Shown here piece after piece: positions 7,850 through 17,014 of a stretch of DNA of 64,000 nucleotides (position 1 is the stretch's first letter; each line of letters begins with the position of its first letter). This stretch comes from Streptomyces sp. NBC_01465 (GTDB lineage: Bacteria; Actinomycetota; Actinomycetes; Streptomycetales; Streptomycetaceae): the NCBI RefSeq assembly GCF_036227325.1, contig NZ_CP109467.1, forward strand, positions 4,030,001 through 4,094,000, written 5' to 3'. The translations under genes and the position numbers were made by a program. Below the pieces are notes generated by a model, which made no database searches, was not told the DNA's origin, and saw only the letters and a list, made by a program, of their open reading frames with translations.

Positions 7850-8514
7850 GGTGCTGCTCTCTTGGGTGTGGGGGCCGAGGTGGGGCCCGGGAAGAGTGCC
7901 TCCGCGACAGCAGAGCGGACGTCGGCGACCAGCCGGGGCGCCGGGCCCGCGACACAGAGTTCGACGATGACGGTCTTGGCCGCGGAGGGGCTGCCGATCA
8001 GGCCCGAGTACGACGTGGTGCCGCCTTGGATCCTGCACTGCCTCGACACCGTCAGCGATGCGGACAGGGAGGGCGGGGTGGTGACCTTGGAGTTCAGGGT
8101 CTTGCTGTTTTCGAGGGTCAGGCTGAGCAGCCCGCCCCCGGATTCCAGCGTGCGCACCGGGAGGGGCTGGGAGGCCGCGACGGTCGTGCCCCCCGACACC
8201 CCCGTGTGCCAGCCGTTGGGGAGCGCGAGGGACAGCCCCTCGATCCGCGGGAAGTACATCTCGGTGTACGAGGACGACGGCGCCTGCGTGACGGGGGCCG
8301 CCGGGAGCACGGCAGTGTGCTCGGTGGGCAGCAGCGTCACGGTTACTGCCGCGGCGGCCGCGGCGAGGGCCGCCCCGCCGGCCGCCCGGCGGGCGCGACG
8401 GCGCACCATCCGTTTCCGTACGGAGGTGAGTCGGTCCGGTGGGGCGGGGAGTTGGGGGACGGTGCGCTCCAGGAGGACGCGCAGCTCGTTCTCGTACGGG
8501 GCCTCGTCAGTCAT
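7846..8514 (-). CDS. membrane protein in SigE-family sigma operon, possible anti-sigma factor
   Basis: 222 aa. A basic cytoplasmic N-terminus (about 1-45, RKRMVRRRARR) is followed by one membrane helix (AAGGAALAAAAAAVTVTLLP, about 45-64) and a 155-residue extracellular part without a family I recognise. The gene overlaps the sigma factor gene by 8 nt and the L,D-transpeptidase gene by 4 nt. The one-helix topology and position directly after an ECF sigma factor suggest an anti-sigma factor or sigma-associated membrane protein. No zinc-binding HxxxCxxC motif of the common ZAS class is present. Start is ATG 8514. Confidence 0.65.
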   Translation of the reverse strand: MTDEAPYENELRVLLERTVPQLPAPPDRLTSVRKRMVRRRARRAAGGAALAAAAAAVTVTLLPTEHTAVLPAAPVTQAPSSSYTEMYFPRIEGLSLALPNGWHTGVSGGTTVAASQPLPVRTLESGGGLLSLTLENSKTLNSKVTTPPSLSASLTVSRQCRIQGGTTSYSGLIGSPSAAKTVIVELCVAGPAPRLVADVRSAVAEALFPGPTSAPTPKRAAP

Positions 8515-9007
8515 GGAGCTCCTCCGCCCGGGCGGGGAGCGCGGTCCGCAGCGTACGCAGCGCCTTGGACGCCTGGCTCTTGACCGTGCCGGGCGCGCAG
8601 CCCAGCGTGGCCGCCGTCTCCTCGACGCTCAGGTCCTCGAAGTAACGCAGCACGATCACCGCGCGCTGGCGGGCGGGCAGGGAGCGGATCGCGGCGGCGA
8701 GGGACTGCTCCAGGTCGACGTCCGCGTACGGGTCGGCCGCCCCCGCGCTCTCCGGCAGTTCGCCCGTCGGCACCTCGCCGCGCCAGTGTCTGCGCCACCA
8801 GGAGGTGTGCGTGGTCACGAGGACCTTGCGGATGTACGCCTCGGGGTGGTCCTGCGCGATCCGCGCCCACTTCGGCCACACCTTGGCGAGCGCGGTCTGC
8901 AGCAGGTCCTCCGCGAGATGCGCGTCGCCCGTCAGCAGCCAGGCCGTCCGCAGCAGCCGGGGTCCCCGGGCGGCGACGAACTCCTCGAAGTCGCCGCCAC
9001 TCACCAT
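8507..9007 (-). CDS. SigE-family (ECF-type) RNA polymerase sigma factor
   Basis: 166 aa, a two-domain sigma factor that redirects RNA polymerase. Region 2 is at about residues 6-75 (FEEFVAARGPRLLRTAWLLT, then AEDLLQTALAKVW). Region 4 is at about 105-155 (LPARQRAVIVLRYFEDLSVE, then the HTH AATLGCAPGTVKSQASKAL). This is the actinobacterial SigE family often called by the 'SigE family' model. It is first in an operon with a membrane protein (8-nt overlap) and an L,D-transpeptidase lipoprotein, which points to a cell-envelope response. Start is ATG 9007 (a GTG one codon later is possible). Confidence 0.9.
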   Translation of the reverse strand: MVSGGDFEEFVAARGPRLLRTAWLLTGDAHLAEDLLQTALAKVWPKWARIAQDHPEAYIRKVLVTTHTSWWRRHWRGEVPTGELPESAGAADPYADVDLEQSLAAAIRSLPARQRAVIVLRYFEDLSVEETAATLGCAPGTVKSQASKALRTLRTALPARAEELHD

Positions 9008-9096
9008 GTCCTCGCCGTCCTGTCCGGTCTCCCACGCCTGTGGAACGCGGTGGGGTGCCGTTCAGGTTGCCCGCGATCTGCCGCGACATGGAAGAA

Positions 9097-9126
9097 GGCC
9101 CCCGGGACCTTTCGGTTCCGGGGGCC
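9097..9126 (-). terminator. terminator of the dioxygenase gene
   Basis: Arms 9097-9109 (GGCCCCCGGGACC) and 9114-9126 pair with a single G-U and a TTTC loop. It lies 21 nt after the dioxygenase stop and before the sigma factor start, all on the minus strand. Confidence 0.8.
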
Positions 9127-9147
9127 GCTCCCGCGGGGGGAGTGAGG

Positions 9148-10107
9148 TCAGGAGGCGGTGGGCGAGGCGGTGGCCGTCACCCAGTCCTCGCCGTCCTGGG
9201 TGTCGTCCGGGTCGACGCCGACCGTGATGGAGGCCTGGACTCCGCGGGCGATCCTGTCCTTGCGGTAGTGCAGCTTGAGCAGGCCGCCGGTGACGCCGCT
9301 CTGGTCGTAGATCGTGTCCTCGGTGAGGGTGGTGCGCTCGGCGGTGTTCGTCGAGTACGGGGAGACCTCGGCGGAGGCCAGCACGGACTCCTCGGAGAAG
9401 AAGAACTGGCCGGTGTGGCAGGTGTGCCCGCCCTCGTAACCGGCGTCGGTCATCTTCCCGCCGACGTGCACCTTGGCGTGGATGTGCACGGCGCGGCCGC
9501 GGTACCAGCCGGGGAAGATCGTCTTGAACTCGACGAGGCCGTCCCGGTCGGTGAGCCACGTGCCGCGCAGATAGCGGTTCTCGTCGGTGGGGTCGGTCTT
9601 CCCGCCGCCCCCGCCGCCCGGACCGCCGGAGGGCGGGGTGCCGGTCGGGGTGCCGGTCGGGGTGCCGGTGGGCGCGTCGGTGGGGGCTCCGCTCGGGGGC
9701 GTACCGCCGCCACCGCCGCCGCCCTGGGAGGCTTCCTCGTAACCCGAGTAGATGCCGGTCGCGTCGCAGTGCCAGATGTCGACGGCCGCGCGCTTCAGCG
9801 GGCGGCAGGTCTCCGAGTCGATCACCTTGATACGGAGCGAGAAGGGGATGCCCGGCTTGTCCTCGGTGACGTCCCGGCGGATCTTGTCGGCGTCGATGTA
9901 GTACGGGCCCTCGGTCGTCTCCGAGGTGAGCTCGAGGCACTCCTCGCGCGGGGCGCCCGGCTTCTTCTTCCCGGGCTCCGGGGAGGCGGACGCGGTGGTG
10001 GCGATCGCACCGCCGATCCCCACGGCGGCAACCGCCGCGCCACCTGCGACGACGGCCCGACGGCGCGTCATATCCCTTTTGTGTGCGGGTACTTGGGCTT
10101 CAGTCAT
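9148..10107 (-). CDS. secreted intradiol ring-cleavage dioxygenase with low-complexity insert
   Basis: 319 aa. A twin-arginine signal (TRRRAVVAGGAAVAAVGIGG, from about residue 14) is followed by an intradiol dioxygenase fold like the protocatechuate 3,4-dioxygenase beta chain. Candidate Fe(III) ligands are visible: Tyr in GIYSGY (about 119), and Tyr and two His in GWYRGRAVHIH (about 200-210). Secreted actinobacterial members cleave catechols and lignin-derived aromatics. An odd Gly/Pro/Thr-rich insert of about 43 residues (126-168; GGGGGGG, then repeated PTGT, then GGGGGGK) interrupts the fold between the ligand Tyr and the next strand. ATG 10107 is used; ATG 10071 would keep only the twin-Arg core. 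Confidence 0.87.
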   Translation of the reverse strand: MTEAQVPAHKRDMTRRRAVVAGGAAVAAVGIGGAIATTASASPEPGKKKPGAPREECLELTSETTEGPYYIDADKIRRDVTEDKPGIPFSLRIKVIDSETCRPLKRAAVDIWHCDATGIYSGYEEASQGGGGGGGTPPSGAPTDAPTGTPTGTPTGTPPSGGPGGGGGGKTDPTDENRYLRGTWLTDRDGLVEFKTIFPGWYRGRAVHIHAKVHVGGKMTDAGYEGGHTCHTGQFFFSEESVLASAEVSPYSTNTAERTTLTEDTIYDQSGVTGGLLKLHYRKDRIARGVQASITVGVDPDDTQDGEDWVTATASPTAS

Positions 10108-10273
10108 GGGGCAGAACGGTAGGGACCCGACCTGTCAGGGACATGAGAGCGGGCTGTGCGTACGCGCGGAACCGCACCTCGCGCGACACCCCTGTTACTG
10201 CGATCAGATGACTGCCGTCTCATACGGAGAGTCGCGTCCCCCCTGCCCAGGACCGGCACCGCACTCTGACCAG

Positions 10274-11899
10274 GTGAGGACAACAGCAAGAATCAGGCGA
10301 GCAGCCCGTGTCTGGGCCACGGCACTGGCCGTGTGGATGGTCTCCACCGCTCCCGCCGGAGCCGTCGAAGCCCCGGACCACACTCCCGCCGCCAGAGCCG
10401 CCACCGGACTTCGCCTGACCCTGGCCGCGCGCGTCTGCGACAGCTACACGGACGTCATGGCCAACCTGCTCAGGGACAACAACATGCAGTCCCTGCGCGA
10501 CCTCGGCAAGGATTCCGTGTACACGTCGGGGGAACCCGTGGCCCCTGCGATCGAGAAGGCCAACGACCCCAACTGCCGCCCCCTGACCGGCTGGCGGTTC
10601 ACGCTGGGGAAGGGCATCAGCAGCGACGTCGACGGGCTGTCCACGGTCGTCCCCAGCGACTCCGGCGTACAGCCCGTCACCGAGGCCTCCACTCCGCTCC
10701 TCGACGACCAGGGCGACCCGACCGGCACGAACCTCCCCGGCGCCGTCACCGTCGCACTCGGCCCCACCGACACCGTCGTCGCCCAGAACAGGCGCCTGCA
10801 GATCCAGGGCGGCACGCCCACCGACCCCCTGAACACCGCCGATCTGGGCAACAAGTACGCCTTCGGGGCGCTGCGCTGCGCCGTCGACAACCAGAAGAAC
10901 GACAACGTCGACCGGGCCGCGTACCCCACCGGCGTCCAGCACGTCTTCTGCTACTACTACACGGTCACGCCGAACCCCGGAGCGGGCACGATCGTCGTCC
11001 GCAAGCAGGTCAGGAACAGCACGGCCGGCCAGATCTTCCACTACGCCGGCAACATCTCGTACACCGCCGACCACACCTTCCCGCTCGACGTGACGGACGG
11101 TTCCCCCGCCGAGATGTCCTTCCGGAGGGCCGCGACCAAGGGGTCGGGCGACGATCCGTGGTCGTTCACGGAGACCGCCGTGCCCGGCTGGACACTGACC
11201 GGACTGGACTGCGCCTCCCAGGACGGCCGCAGTACGAGCACGACGACCGCGGCGGGCAAGGCCACCGTCGACCTGGCCAAGGGGGACACGGTCACCTGCA
11301 CCTACACCAACGCCCCGAGCAGCACCGTCGCCCCGCTGACCCTGCGCAAGCAGACGGAGGGCGGCACCGGCGGCCCGTTCCCGTTCAGCGCCAAGGGTGC
11401 GTCGGGGGTCGTCACCGACTTCGGTACGGCCACGACCGCCTCCGCCGGTACGCCGGTGGCGGCGGGACGGCACGACGTGGACCTCGGTACGCAGACCGTG
11501 ACCGAGCAGCTGCCCGCCGATACGGCCTCCGGCGGCTGGGAGTTCACCCGGGCGGAGTGCGGAGGACGTGAGGCGACGGCCACCCCGGGGGCGAACCGCA
11601 CGGTGTCGTTCCCCGTGGACGTCACCGCGGCCGGGGCCGACTGCACGGTCACCAACACGTTCGTTCCCGCGCCGGCACCCGCGCCCAGCCCGAAGCCGAC
11701 GCCCACCCCGAAGCCGACGCCGCATACGACACCGACGGCAACGCCGGCGCCGTCGCACGCCCCCACCGGCGCGCCCGGCCCCGGAACCTCTCAACTCGCG
11801 GAAACGGGCGGCCACTCCGCCACCGGTACCGCCCTGTTCGCCCTCGTCCTCGTCACCCTCGGCGGCGCATGCGTCGCCATCGGGCGCCGGTTGCGCTGA
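10274..11899 (+). CDS. sortase-anchored surface protein with DUF5979-like repeats
   Basis: 541 aa. The order is: signal peptide (VRTTARIRRAARVWATALAV, cleavage after PAGA); a 200-residue N-terminal domain; two prealbumin/SpaA-like modules (TIVVRKQVRN from about 240, PLTLRKQTEG from about 355); a Pro/Thr/Lys-rich wall-spanning linker (about 465-505); the sorting signal LAETG (about 508); a membrane helix; and an Arg-rich tail. LAxTG is the motif of actinobacterial class E sortases, so the protein is probably linked to peptidoglycan. GTG 10274 was chosen because the signal peptide begins there; an ATG at 10208 would put 22 non-signal residues in front. Ligand and role are unknown. Confidence 0.8.
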   Translation: MRTTARIRRAARVWATALAVWMVSTAPAGAVEAPDHTPAARAATGLRLTLAARVCDSYTDVMANLLRDNNMQSLRDLGKDSVYTSGEPVAPAIEKANDPNCRPLTGWRFTLGKGISSDVDGLSTVVPSDSGVQPVTEASTPLLDDQGDPTGTNLPGAVTVALGPTDTVVAQNRRLQIQGGTPTDPLNTADLGNKYAFGALRCAVDNQKNDNVDRAAYPTGVQHVFCYYYTVTPNPGAGTIVVRKQVRNSTAGQIFHYAGNISYTADHTFPLDVTDGSPAEMSFRRAATKGSGDDPWSFTETAVPGWTLTGLDCASQDGRSTSTTTAAGKATVDLAKGDTVTCTYTNAPSSTVAPLTLRKQTEGGTGGPFPFSAKGASGVVTDFGTATTASAGTPVAAGRHDVDLGTQTVTEQLPADTASGGWEFTRAECGGREATATPGANRTVSFPVDVTAAGADCTVTNTFVPAPAPAPSPKPTPTPKPTPHTTPTATPAPSHAPTGAPGPGTSQLAETGGHSATGTALFALVLVTLGGACVAIGRRLR

Positions 11900-11922
11900 A
11901 GCTGAACCGGCAGCACACATGA

Positions 11923-11963
11923 CGAAGGGGCCCGGAACCGCCGTGCGGTTCCGGGCCCCTTCG
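11923..11963. terminator. bidirectional terminator between surface protein gene and aspS
   Basis: An 18-bp perfect stem (11923-11940 with 11946-11963) and 5-nt loop sits between two convergent stops, 23 nt after one and 10 nt after the other. Confidence 0.88.
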
Positions 11964-11972
11964 CCGTAAGAA

Positions 11973-13739
11973 CTACTTCTCGACCGGCTTGCGCAGCTGG
12001 ATGTTCAGCTCGCGCAGACGCGTCTCGTCGAGGACCGTGGGCGCGCCCATCATCAGGTCCTGCGCGTTGCCGTTGAGCGGGAAGGCGATCGTCTCGCGGA
12101 TGTTCGGCTCGTCCGCGAGGAGCATGACGATGCGGTCCACGCCCGGGGCGATGCCGCCGTGCGGCGGGGCGCCGAGGCGGAAGGCGCGCAGCATGCCCGC
12201 GAACTCCTGCTCCACGGTCTCGCGGTCGTAGCCCGCGATCTCGAAGGCCTTGAGCATCAGCTCGGGCTCGTGGTTGCGGATCGCGCCCGAGGAGAGCTCG
12301 ATGCCGTTGCAGACGATGTCGTACTGGAACGCCAGGATGTCCAGCGGGTCCTTCTCCTCCAGGTCGGCGAGGCCGCCCTGGGGCATCGAGAACGGGTTGT
12401 GCGAGAAGTCGATCTTGCCGGTCTCCTCGTCCTTCTCGTACATCGGGAAGTCGACGATCCAGCAGAAGCGGAAGACGCCCTCCTCGAAGTGGCCGGCGCG
12501 CTTGGCGGCCTCCACGCGGACGCCCGACATGATCTTCGAGACCTCGTCGAACTCGCCCGCGCCGAAGAAGACCGCGTGGCCCGGCTTCAGCTCCAGGCGC
12601 TCGGTCAGCGCCGCGATGTCGTCCTCGGTGAGGAACTTGGCGATCGGTCCGGCCAGCGCGCCGTCGTCGCCGACGCGCACCCAGGCCAGGCCCTTCGCGC
12701 CCAGCGAGACCGCGTAGTCGCCGAGGCCGTCGAAGAACTTCCGGGACTGCGAGGCGGTGTCCGGTACGGGCAGGGCGCGCACGTGCTTGCCCGCGAAGGC
12801 CTTGAAGCCCGAGTCGGCGAAGACGTCCGTGACGTCGACGAGCTCCAGCTTGGCGCGCAGGTCGGGCTTGTCGTTGCCGTACTTCAGCATCGACTCACGG
12901 AACGGGATGCGCGGGAAGGGGGAGGTGACCTCGCGGCCGTTGCCGAACTCGGTGAAGATCTCCGTCATCAGCTTCTCGATCGGCTGGAAGACGTCCTCCT
13001 GCTCGACGAAGCTCATCTCGACGTCGAGCTGGTAGAACTCGCCCGGCGAGCGGTCGGCGCGGGCGTCCTCGTCGCGGAAGCAGGGCGCGATCTGGAAGTA
13101 GCGGTCGAAGCCCGAGATCATCAGCAGCTGCTTGAACTGCTGCGGGGCCTGCGGCAGCGCGTAGAACTTGCCCGGGTTGAGGCGCGAGGGGACCACGAAG
13201 TCGCGGGCGCCCTCGGGGGAGGTCGCCGTGAGGATCGGGGTGGCCATCTCGTTGAAGCCGAGCGCGACCATCTTCGAGCGGATGGACGCGATGACCGAGG
13301 ACCGCAGCATGATGTTGCGGTGCATGCGCTCGCGGCGCAGGTCCAGGAAGCGGTACTCCAGGCGGCGCTCCTCGTTCACGCCGTCCTCGGCGTTGATCGT
13401 GAAGGGCAGCGGGGCGGCCTCGCCGAGGATCTCGACCTCGCCGACCTCGATCTCGACCTCGCCGGTGGGCAGCTCGGAGTTCACGTTGTCCGCGCCGCGG
13501 GCGGAGACCTTGCCGTCGATGCGTACGACGGTCTCCTTGGTCAGCTTCGCCAGGGCCTCGTTGCCGGGGGTGCCGGGACGGGCGACGAGCTGGGTGATCC
13601 CGTAGTGGTCGCGGAGGTCGATGAAGAGGATGCCGCCCAGGTCACGGCGATTGTGCAGCCAGCCGCTCAGCCGGACGTCGCTGCCGACGTCGGAGGCGCG
13701 GAGCTCGCCGCACGTGTGGGACCTGTACCGATGCTGCAT
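11973..13739 (-). CDS. aspS: aspartyl-tRNA synthetase
   Basis: 588 aa, class IIb synthetase that charges tRNA(Asp). The N-terminal OB-fold anticodon-binding domain is at about 15-110 ([20 protein letters not shown]). Motif 2 is [19 protein letters not shown] at about 220-238, and motif 3 [14 protein letters not shown] lies near residue 540. The bacterial GAD insertion domain lies between them. The length is that of bacterial-type AspRS. The leader just upstream carries a tandem 12-bp repeat (13751-13774) and no clear Shine-Dalgarno. It is convergent with the surface protein gene and divergent from the SpoIIE-type phosphatase gene at 13843. Confidence 0.96.
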   Translation of the reverse strand: MQHRYRSHTCGELRASDVGSDVRLSGWLHNRRDLGGILFIDLRDHYGITQLVARPGTPGNEALAKLTKETVVRIDGKVSARGADNVNSELPTGEVEIEVGEVEILGEAAPLPFTINAEDGVNEERRLEYRFLDLRRERMHRNIMLRSSVIASIRSKMVALGFNEMATPILTATSPEGARDFVVPSRLNPGKFYALPQAPQQFKQLLMISGFDRYFQIAPCFRDEDARADRSPGEFYQLDVEMSFVEQEDVFQPIEKLMTEIFTEFGNGREVTSPFPRIPFRESMLKYGNDKPDLRAKLELVDVTDVFADSGFKAFAGKHVRALPVPDTASQSRKFFDGLGDYAVSLGAKGLAWVRVGDDGALAGPIAKFLTEDDIAALTERLELKPGHAVFFGAGEFDEVSKIMSGVRVEAAKRAGHFEEGVFRFCWIVDFPMYEKDEETGKIDFSHNPFSMPQGGLADLEEKDPLDILAFQYDIVCNGIELSSGAIRNHEPELMLKAFEIAGYDRETVEQEFAGMLRAFRLGAPPHGGIAPGVDRIVMLLADEPNIRETIAFPLNGNAQDLMMGAPTVLDETRLRELNIQLRKPVEK

Positions 13740-13750
13740 CGTTCATCCAA

Positions 13751-13774
13751 TTCTTCGCGAGATTCTTCGCGAGA
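13751..13774 (-). repeat. tandem 12-bp repeat in the aspS leader
   Basis: TTCTTCGCGAGA occurs twice in direct succession (13751-13762, 13763-13774), starting 12 nt upstream of the aspS start codon. On the coding strand this reads TCTCGCGAAGAA twice. It may be a regulator site or part of a leader structure; no role is known to me. Confidence 0.6.
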
Positions 13775-13842
13775 CAGGCGGGAATCAACCCCCCAAGAGT
13801 ACCGGCCCTGCTCAGTCGCCCCTGTCGGAATAAAGTGGGGCA

Positions 13843-15951
13843 ATGCGTACCGAGGATGTACTGGCTGCCATCGCCACCGGAGTGTGGCGGTGGGACATGG
13901 CCGCCGGGGTCGTCACGCTCGACTCCGAGGCCGCCCGTCTCCTCGGGCTGCCCACCGGACAGACCAGTCATTCGGTGACGGCCGTGCGCTCCCGCTTCCA
14001 CCCCGTCGACTGGAACGAGATGCGCGGCGTCGTGAACCTGTCGATCGCCGAGGGCACCCTCGCCGAGGTGCGGCTGCGCGTGGTCGACGAGGCCGGGCAC
14101 GTCCTCCGTACGGTACGAAGCCGGTCGAAGCCCCAGCTCATAGGCCAGACCGCGGACGTCTACGTCGGAGTCGGCACCATCCAGGAGGCCGTCGAACCCC
14201 ACCCCGGCACCTCCGGCGGCCGCGCCCGCATCACCGGCGACTGGCGCCGCTCCCGCGAGGCGTTCCTCCTCGACGCGGGCCGTGCGCTCGCCGAGGCCCG
14301 CTCGACCTCCGAGGTGCTGCGGGTCGCCGCCTCCCTCTCCATGCCCGGGTTCTCGCCGGACGGGCTCGCGGTCTTCGGCGTGGAGGGCGACCGGCTGACG
14401 ATCATCGGCCACCACGGGCACAACCCGGGCGCCGACGGCCCCTTCACCGACATGACGCTGGACACGGACTATCCGGCGGCCGAGGTCGTGCGCAACGGGC
14501 AGGCCATCTATCTGCCGACCCCGCAGGAGTACGAGCACCGCTACCCCGCCGCCTGGCCCCTCGCGCAGGTCTTCCACCGCCAGTCCTGGGCGTTCCTGCC
14601 GCTGGTCGTCGCGGGCCGCACGATGGGCGCCTGGATGGCGGCGTTCAAGCACCCCGTCGCCTTCACCCCCGACGAGCGCTCGGTGCTGACGACGGTGGCC
14701 AGGATGCTGGCGCAGGCGCTCGCGCGGGCCGTGGTCGCGGAGTCGGAGCGCGAGCTGTCGCTGGGGCTGCAGCGGTCCATGCTGCCGACGCTCGGGCCCG
14801 AGATCCCGGGGATGACGGTCGCCGCACGCTATGTCCCGACGGGTGGCGGGCTGCAGGTCGGCGGGGACTGGTACGACATGATCCCGCTGCCCAGCGGCCG
14901 GGTGGCGCTGGTCATCGGTGACGTACAGGGCCATGACGTACGGGCGGCCGGCGTCATGGGCCAGCTCCGGATCGCGCTCCGTGCGTACGCCTCCGAGGGC
15001 CACCGCCCCGACGCGGTGCTCTCCCGGGCCGGGCGCTTCCTGAGCGGGCTGACCGACACGTACGAGGACGACGACTTCGGCGGCCCGCGCTTCGCGACCT
15101 GCCTGTACGCGGAGGTCGACCCGGTCGCCGGCACCCTCGACGTCGCACGCGCCGGCCACCCCGACCCGGTCCTCATCACGGCCGACGGCACCCCGATGCT
15201 GCACCCCACGGCGGGCGGGCTGCCGCTGGGCATCGAGGAGGACACGGACTATCCGACGACGCGCATCTCCCTCCAGGAGGGGGAGGCGCTGATGTTCTGC
15301 ACGGACGGCCTGATCGAGACCGGCGGCCACGACATGGCGACGGGCTGGGACCGGCTCCGCCCGATCATGGAGGAGTACGCGGAGGGGTCCCTGGAGAAGA
15401 TGGCCGACGCCCTGGTCCAGGGCGTCATCGGCCCCTCCTCGCACCACACGGTGGGCCCCCTCGCCGACCGCCGCGAGGACGACATCGCGGTGCTGCTGCT
15501 CTCCCGCGACAGCGAGCAGCGCGTCTCCGTACGCCGTACGGCACTCACCGTCGCGCAGGCCCAGCCCGAGCGGATCGCGGAGGCCCGCAGGCAGCTGCGC
15601 GACCTCCTCCACGACTGGTCCGACCAGGAACAGGTCGACTCCGCCGAGCTGATGGTCTCCGAGATGGTCACCAACGTCCTGGTCCACACGGACGGCGACG
15701 CGGCGCTGGTCGCGACGGCGACGGGCGAGCTGGGCGCGCGGCGGCTGCGCGTCGAGGTGGCGGACGCGAGCGACGAGCTCCCCCACAAGCGGCGCCCCGG
15801 CGAGATGGCGTCGTCGGGGCGTGGTCTGGTGCTGATGGAGATGCTGGCGGACGCGTGGGGCGTGGACCCCAGGGGCGCGGGCAAGTCGATCTGGTTCGAG
15901 CTCTACGAGTCGAAGTCGGGCTCCGGCGCGGACGACTCACCCGAGCCGTAA
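13843..15951 (+). CDS. SpoIIE-type PP2C phosphatase with PAS, GAF and HATPase domains
   Basis: 702 aa. PAS domain at about 1-110 (IATGVWRWDMAAGVVTLDSE), GAF at about 145-300, SpoIIE/RsbU-type Ser/Thr phosphatase at about 310-545 (GLQRSMLPTLGPEIPGM, metal Asp in GGDWYDMI and VIGDVQGHD, then CTDGLIE), and an RsbW-like kinase fold at about 560-690 (ELMVSEMVTNVLVHTDGDAA, SSGRGLVLME). Such proteins sense a signal and set the phosphorylation state of anti-sigma factor antagonists; here kinase and phosphatase folds are fused. Soluble, no membrane segments. Start is ATG 13843. Its 3' end overlaps the convergent AI-2E gene by 49 nt. Confidence 0.92.
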   Translation: MRTEDVLAAIATGVWRWDMAAGVVTLDSEAARLLGLPTGQTSHSVTAVRSRFHPVDWNEMRGVVNLSIAEGTLAEVRLRVVDEAGHVLRTVRSRSKPQLIGQTADVYVGVGTIQEAVEPHPGTSGGRARITGDWRRSREAFLLDAGRALAEARSTSEVLRVAASLSMPGFSPDGLAVFGVEGDRLTIIGHHGHNPGADGPFTDMTLDTDYPAAEVVRNGQAIYLPTPQEYEHRYPAAWPLAQVFHRQSWAFLPLVVAGRTMGAWMAAFKHPVAFTPDERSVLTTVARMLAQALARAVVAESERELSLGLQRSMLPTLGPEIPGMTVAARYVPTGGGLQVGGDWYDMIPLPSGRVALVIGDVQGHDVRAAGVMGQLRIALRAYASEGHRPDAVLSRAGRFLSGLTDTYEDDDFGGPRFATCLYAEVDPVAGTLDVARAGHPDPVLITADGTPMLHPTAGGLPLGIEEDTDYPTTRISLQEGEALMFCTDGLIETGGHDMATGWDRLRPIMEEYAEGSLEKMADALVQGVIGPSSHHTVGPLADRREDDIAVLLLSRDSEQRVSVRRTALTVAQAQPERIAEARRQLRDLLHDWSDQEQVDSAELMVSEMVTNVLVHTDGDAALVATATGELGARRLRVEVADASDELPHKRRPGEMASSGRGLVLMEMLADAWGVDPRGAGKSIWFELYESKSGSGADDSPEP

Positions 15952-17006
15952 CGCTTCTTCAGCTCCCCGATGATCCCGAAGGCGGCCGCCGTCACGGGCA
16001 CGGCGAGCAGCATCCCGAGGATCCCGGCGACGGACGCCCCGGCGGTGATGGCCAGCATGACCATGGCCGGGTGCATCTGGACGGTGCGCGACTGGATCAT
16101 GGGCTGGAGCACGTTCCCCTCCAGCTGCTGTACGGCGAGGATCACACCCAGCGTCCAGAGCCCGATGACCCAGCCCCGGTCGGCCAGCGCGACCAGCACG
16201 GCGACGGCGCCGGAGAGCGTGGCGCCGAGGTAGGGGATGTACGCGGTGATGAAGACCAGCGCCCCGAGCCCGACGGCGCCGGGCACGCGCAGGATCAGCA
16301 GCCCGACGGTGATGCAGACGGCGTCGATGAGGGCGATGATCGTCGTCCCGCGCATGAAGCCCTCGACCGCTTCGAAGGCGCGGCGCCCCATGGCTTCGAC
16401 GATGTCGCCGATGCCGCGCGGCGCGATGGAGTGCGCGAGGCCGACGGCGCGGTCGGAGTCCTTGAGGAAGAAGAAGGTCAGCAGCAGGGCGAGCACGCTG
16501 GTGGCGAGCAGCGAAGCGAGTACGGACAGACCGGCGATGACTCCGCTGGCGGCGCTGGCACCCCATTTGGAGATCAGGCTCTTGGCACTGTCGGCGGCGG
16601 AGCCGATGTCGGAGGCCTGGGTGATCCCGAAGTGCTCACGGATCCAGTTCCCGGCGTCGCCCAGCGAGGAGACGATCTGGTCACCGGTGTCGATGAGGGC
16701 GGCGACCACGATGTACCCGGTCCCGCCGACGACGGCGACGAGTGCGACGCAGGTCAGCATGGCGGCCAGCGCCCGGTTGACCCGCCGCCTGACCAGCCAC
16801 CCGTGGACGGGGCCGAGCAGCGCGGTGCCGAGGAGGGCGAGCAGGACGGGGGTGACGGCGGTCTGGAAGATGATGCAGAGCCAGACCCCGACGGCCGCGA
16901 CCCCGGTGACCAGCAGCACCACCGCGCACCAGGCGGCGGTGCGGCGGGCGGCTTCGGGGAGGAGAGGCTTCTGACTGGTCGTCACCGGTCCAGCGGACCA
17001 CGGCAA
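15903..17006 (-). CDS. AI-2E family transporter (PerM-like membrane protein)
   Basis: 367 aa, seven or eight membrane segments in the PerM/AI-2E arrangement: helices near the N-terminus (WCAVVLLVTGVAAVGVWLCI, then TPVLLALLGTALL), a long loop at about 110-190, and a second helical cluster from about 195 with the typical PGAVGLGALVFITAYIPYLG. Some members export autoinducer-2 or Na+/H+-exchange, but most are uncharacterised. The start may be ATG 17006, or a GTG at 16985 seven codons later; neither has a strong ribosome site. The last 49 nt overlap the end of the convergent phosphatase gene, so the two transcripts share antisense 3' ends. Confidence 0.85.
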   Translation of the reverse strand: MPWSAGPVTTSQKPLLPEAARRTAAWCAVVLLVTGVAAVGVWLCIIFQTAVTPVLLALLGTALLGPVHGWLVRRRVNRALAAMLTCVALVAVVGGTGYIVVAALIDTGDQIVSSLGDAGNWIREHFGITQASDIGSAADSAKSLISKWGASAASGVIAGLSVLASLLATSVLALLLTFFFLKDSDRAVGLAHSIAPRGIGDIVEAMGRRAFEAVEGFMRGTTIIALIDAVCITVGLLILRVPGAVGLGALVFITAYIPYLGATLSGAVAVLVALADRGWVIGLWTLGVILAVQQLEGNVLQPMIQSRTVQMHPAMVMLAITAGASVAGILGMLLAVPVTAAAFGIIGELKKRYGSGESSAPEPDFDS

Positions 17007-17014
17007 ACGCCTGA

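Noticed and set aside
10208..10273. Alternative ATG start of the LAETG surface protein
   Set aside because: It would put 22 Pro-rich residues before the signal peptide; GTG 10274 gives a normal signal peptide, though neither start has a clear ribosome site.
12159..14921. 920-codon open frame on the plus strand
   Set aside because: Crosses aspS antisense and then runs in the wrong frame through the phosphatase gene.
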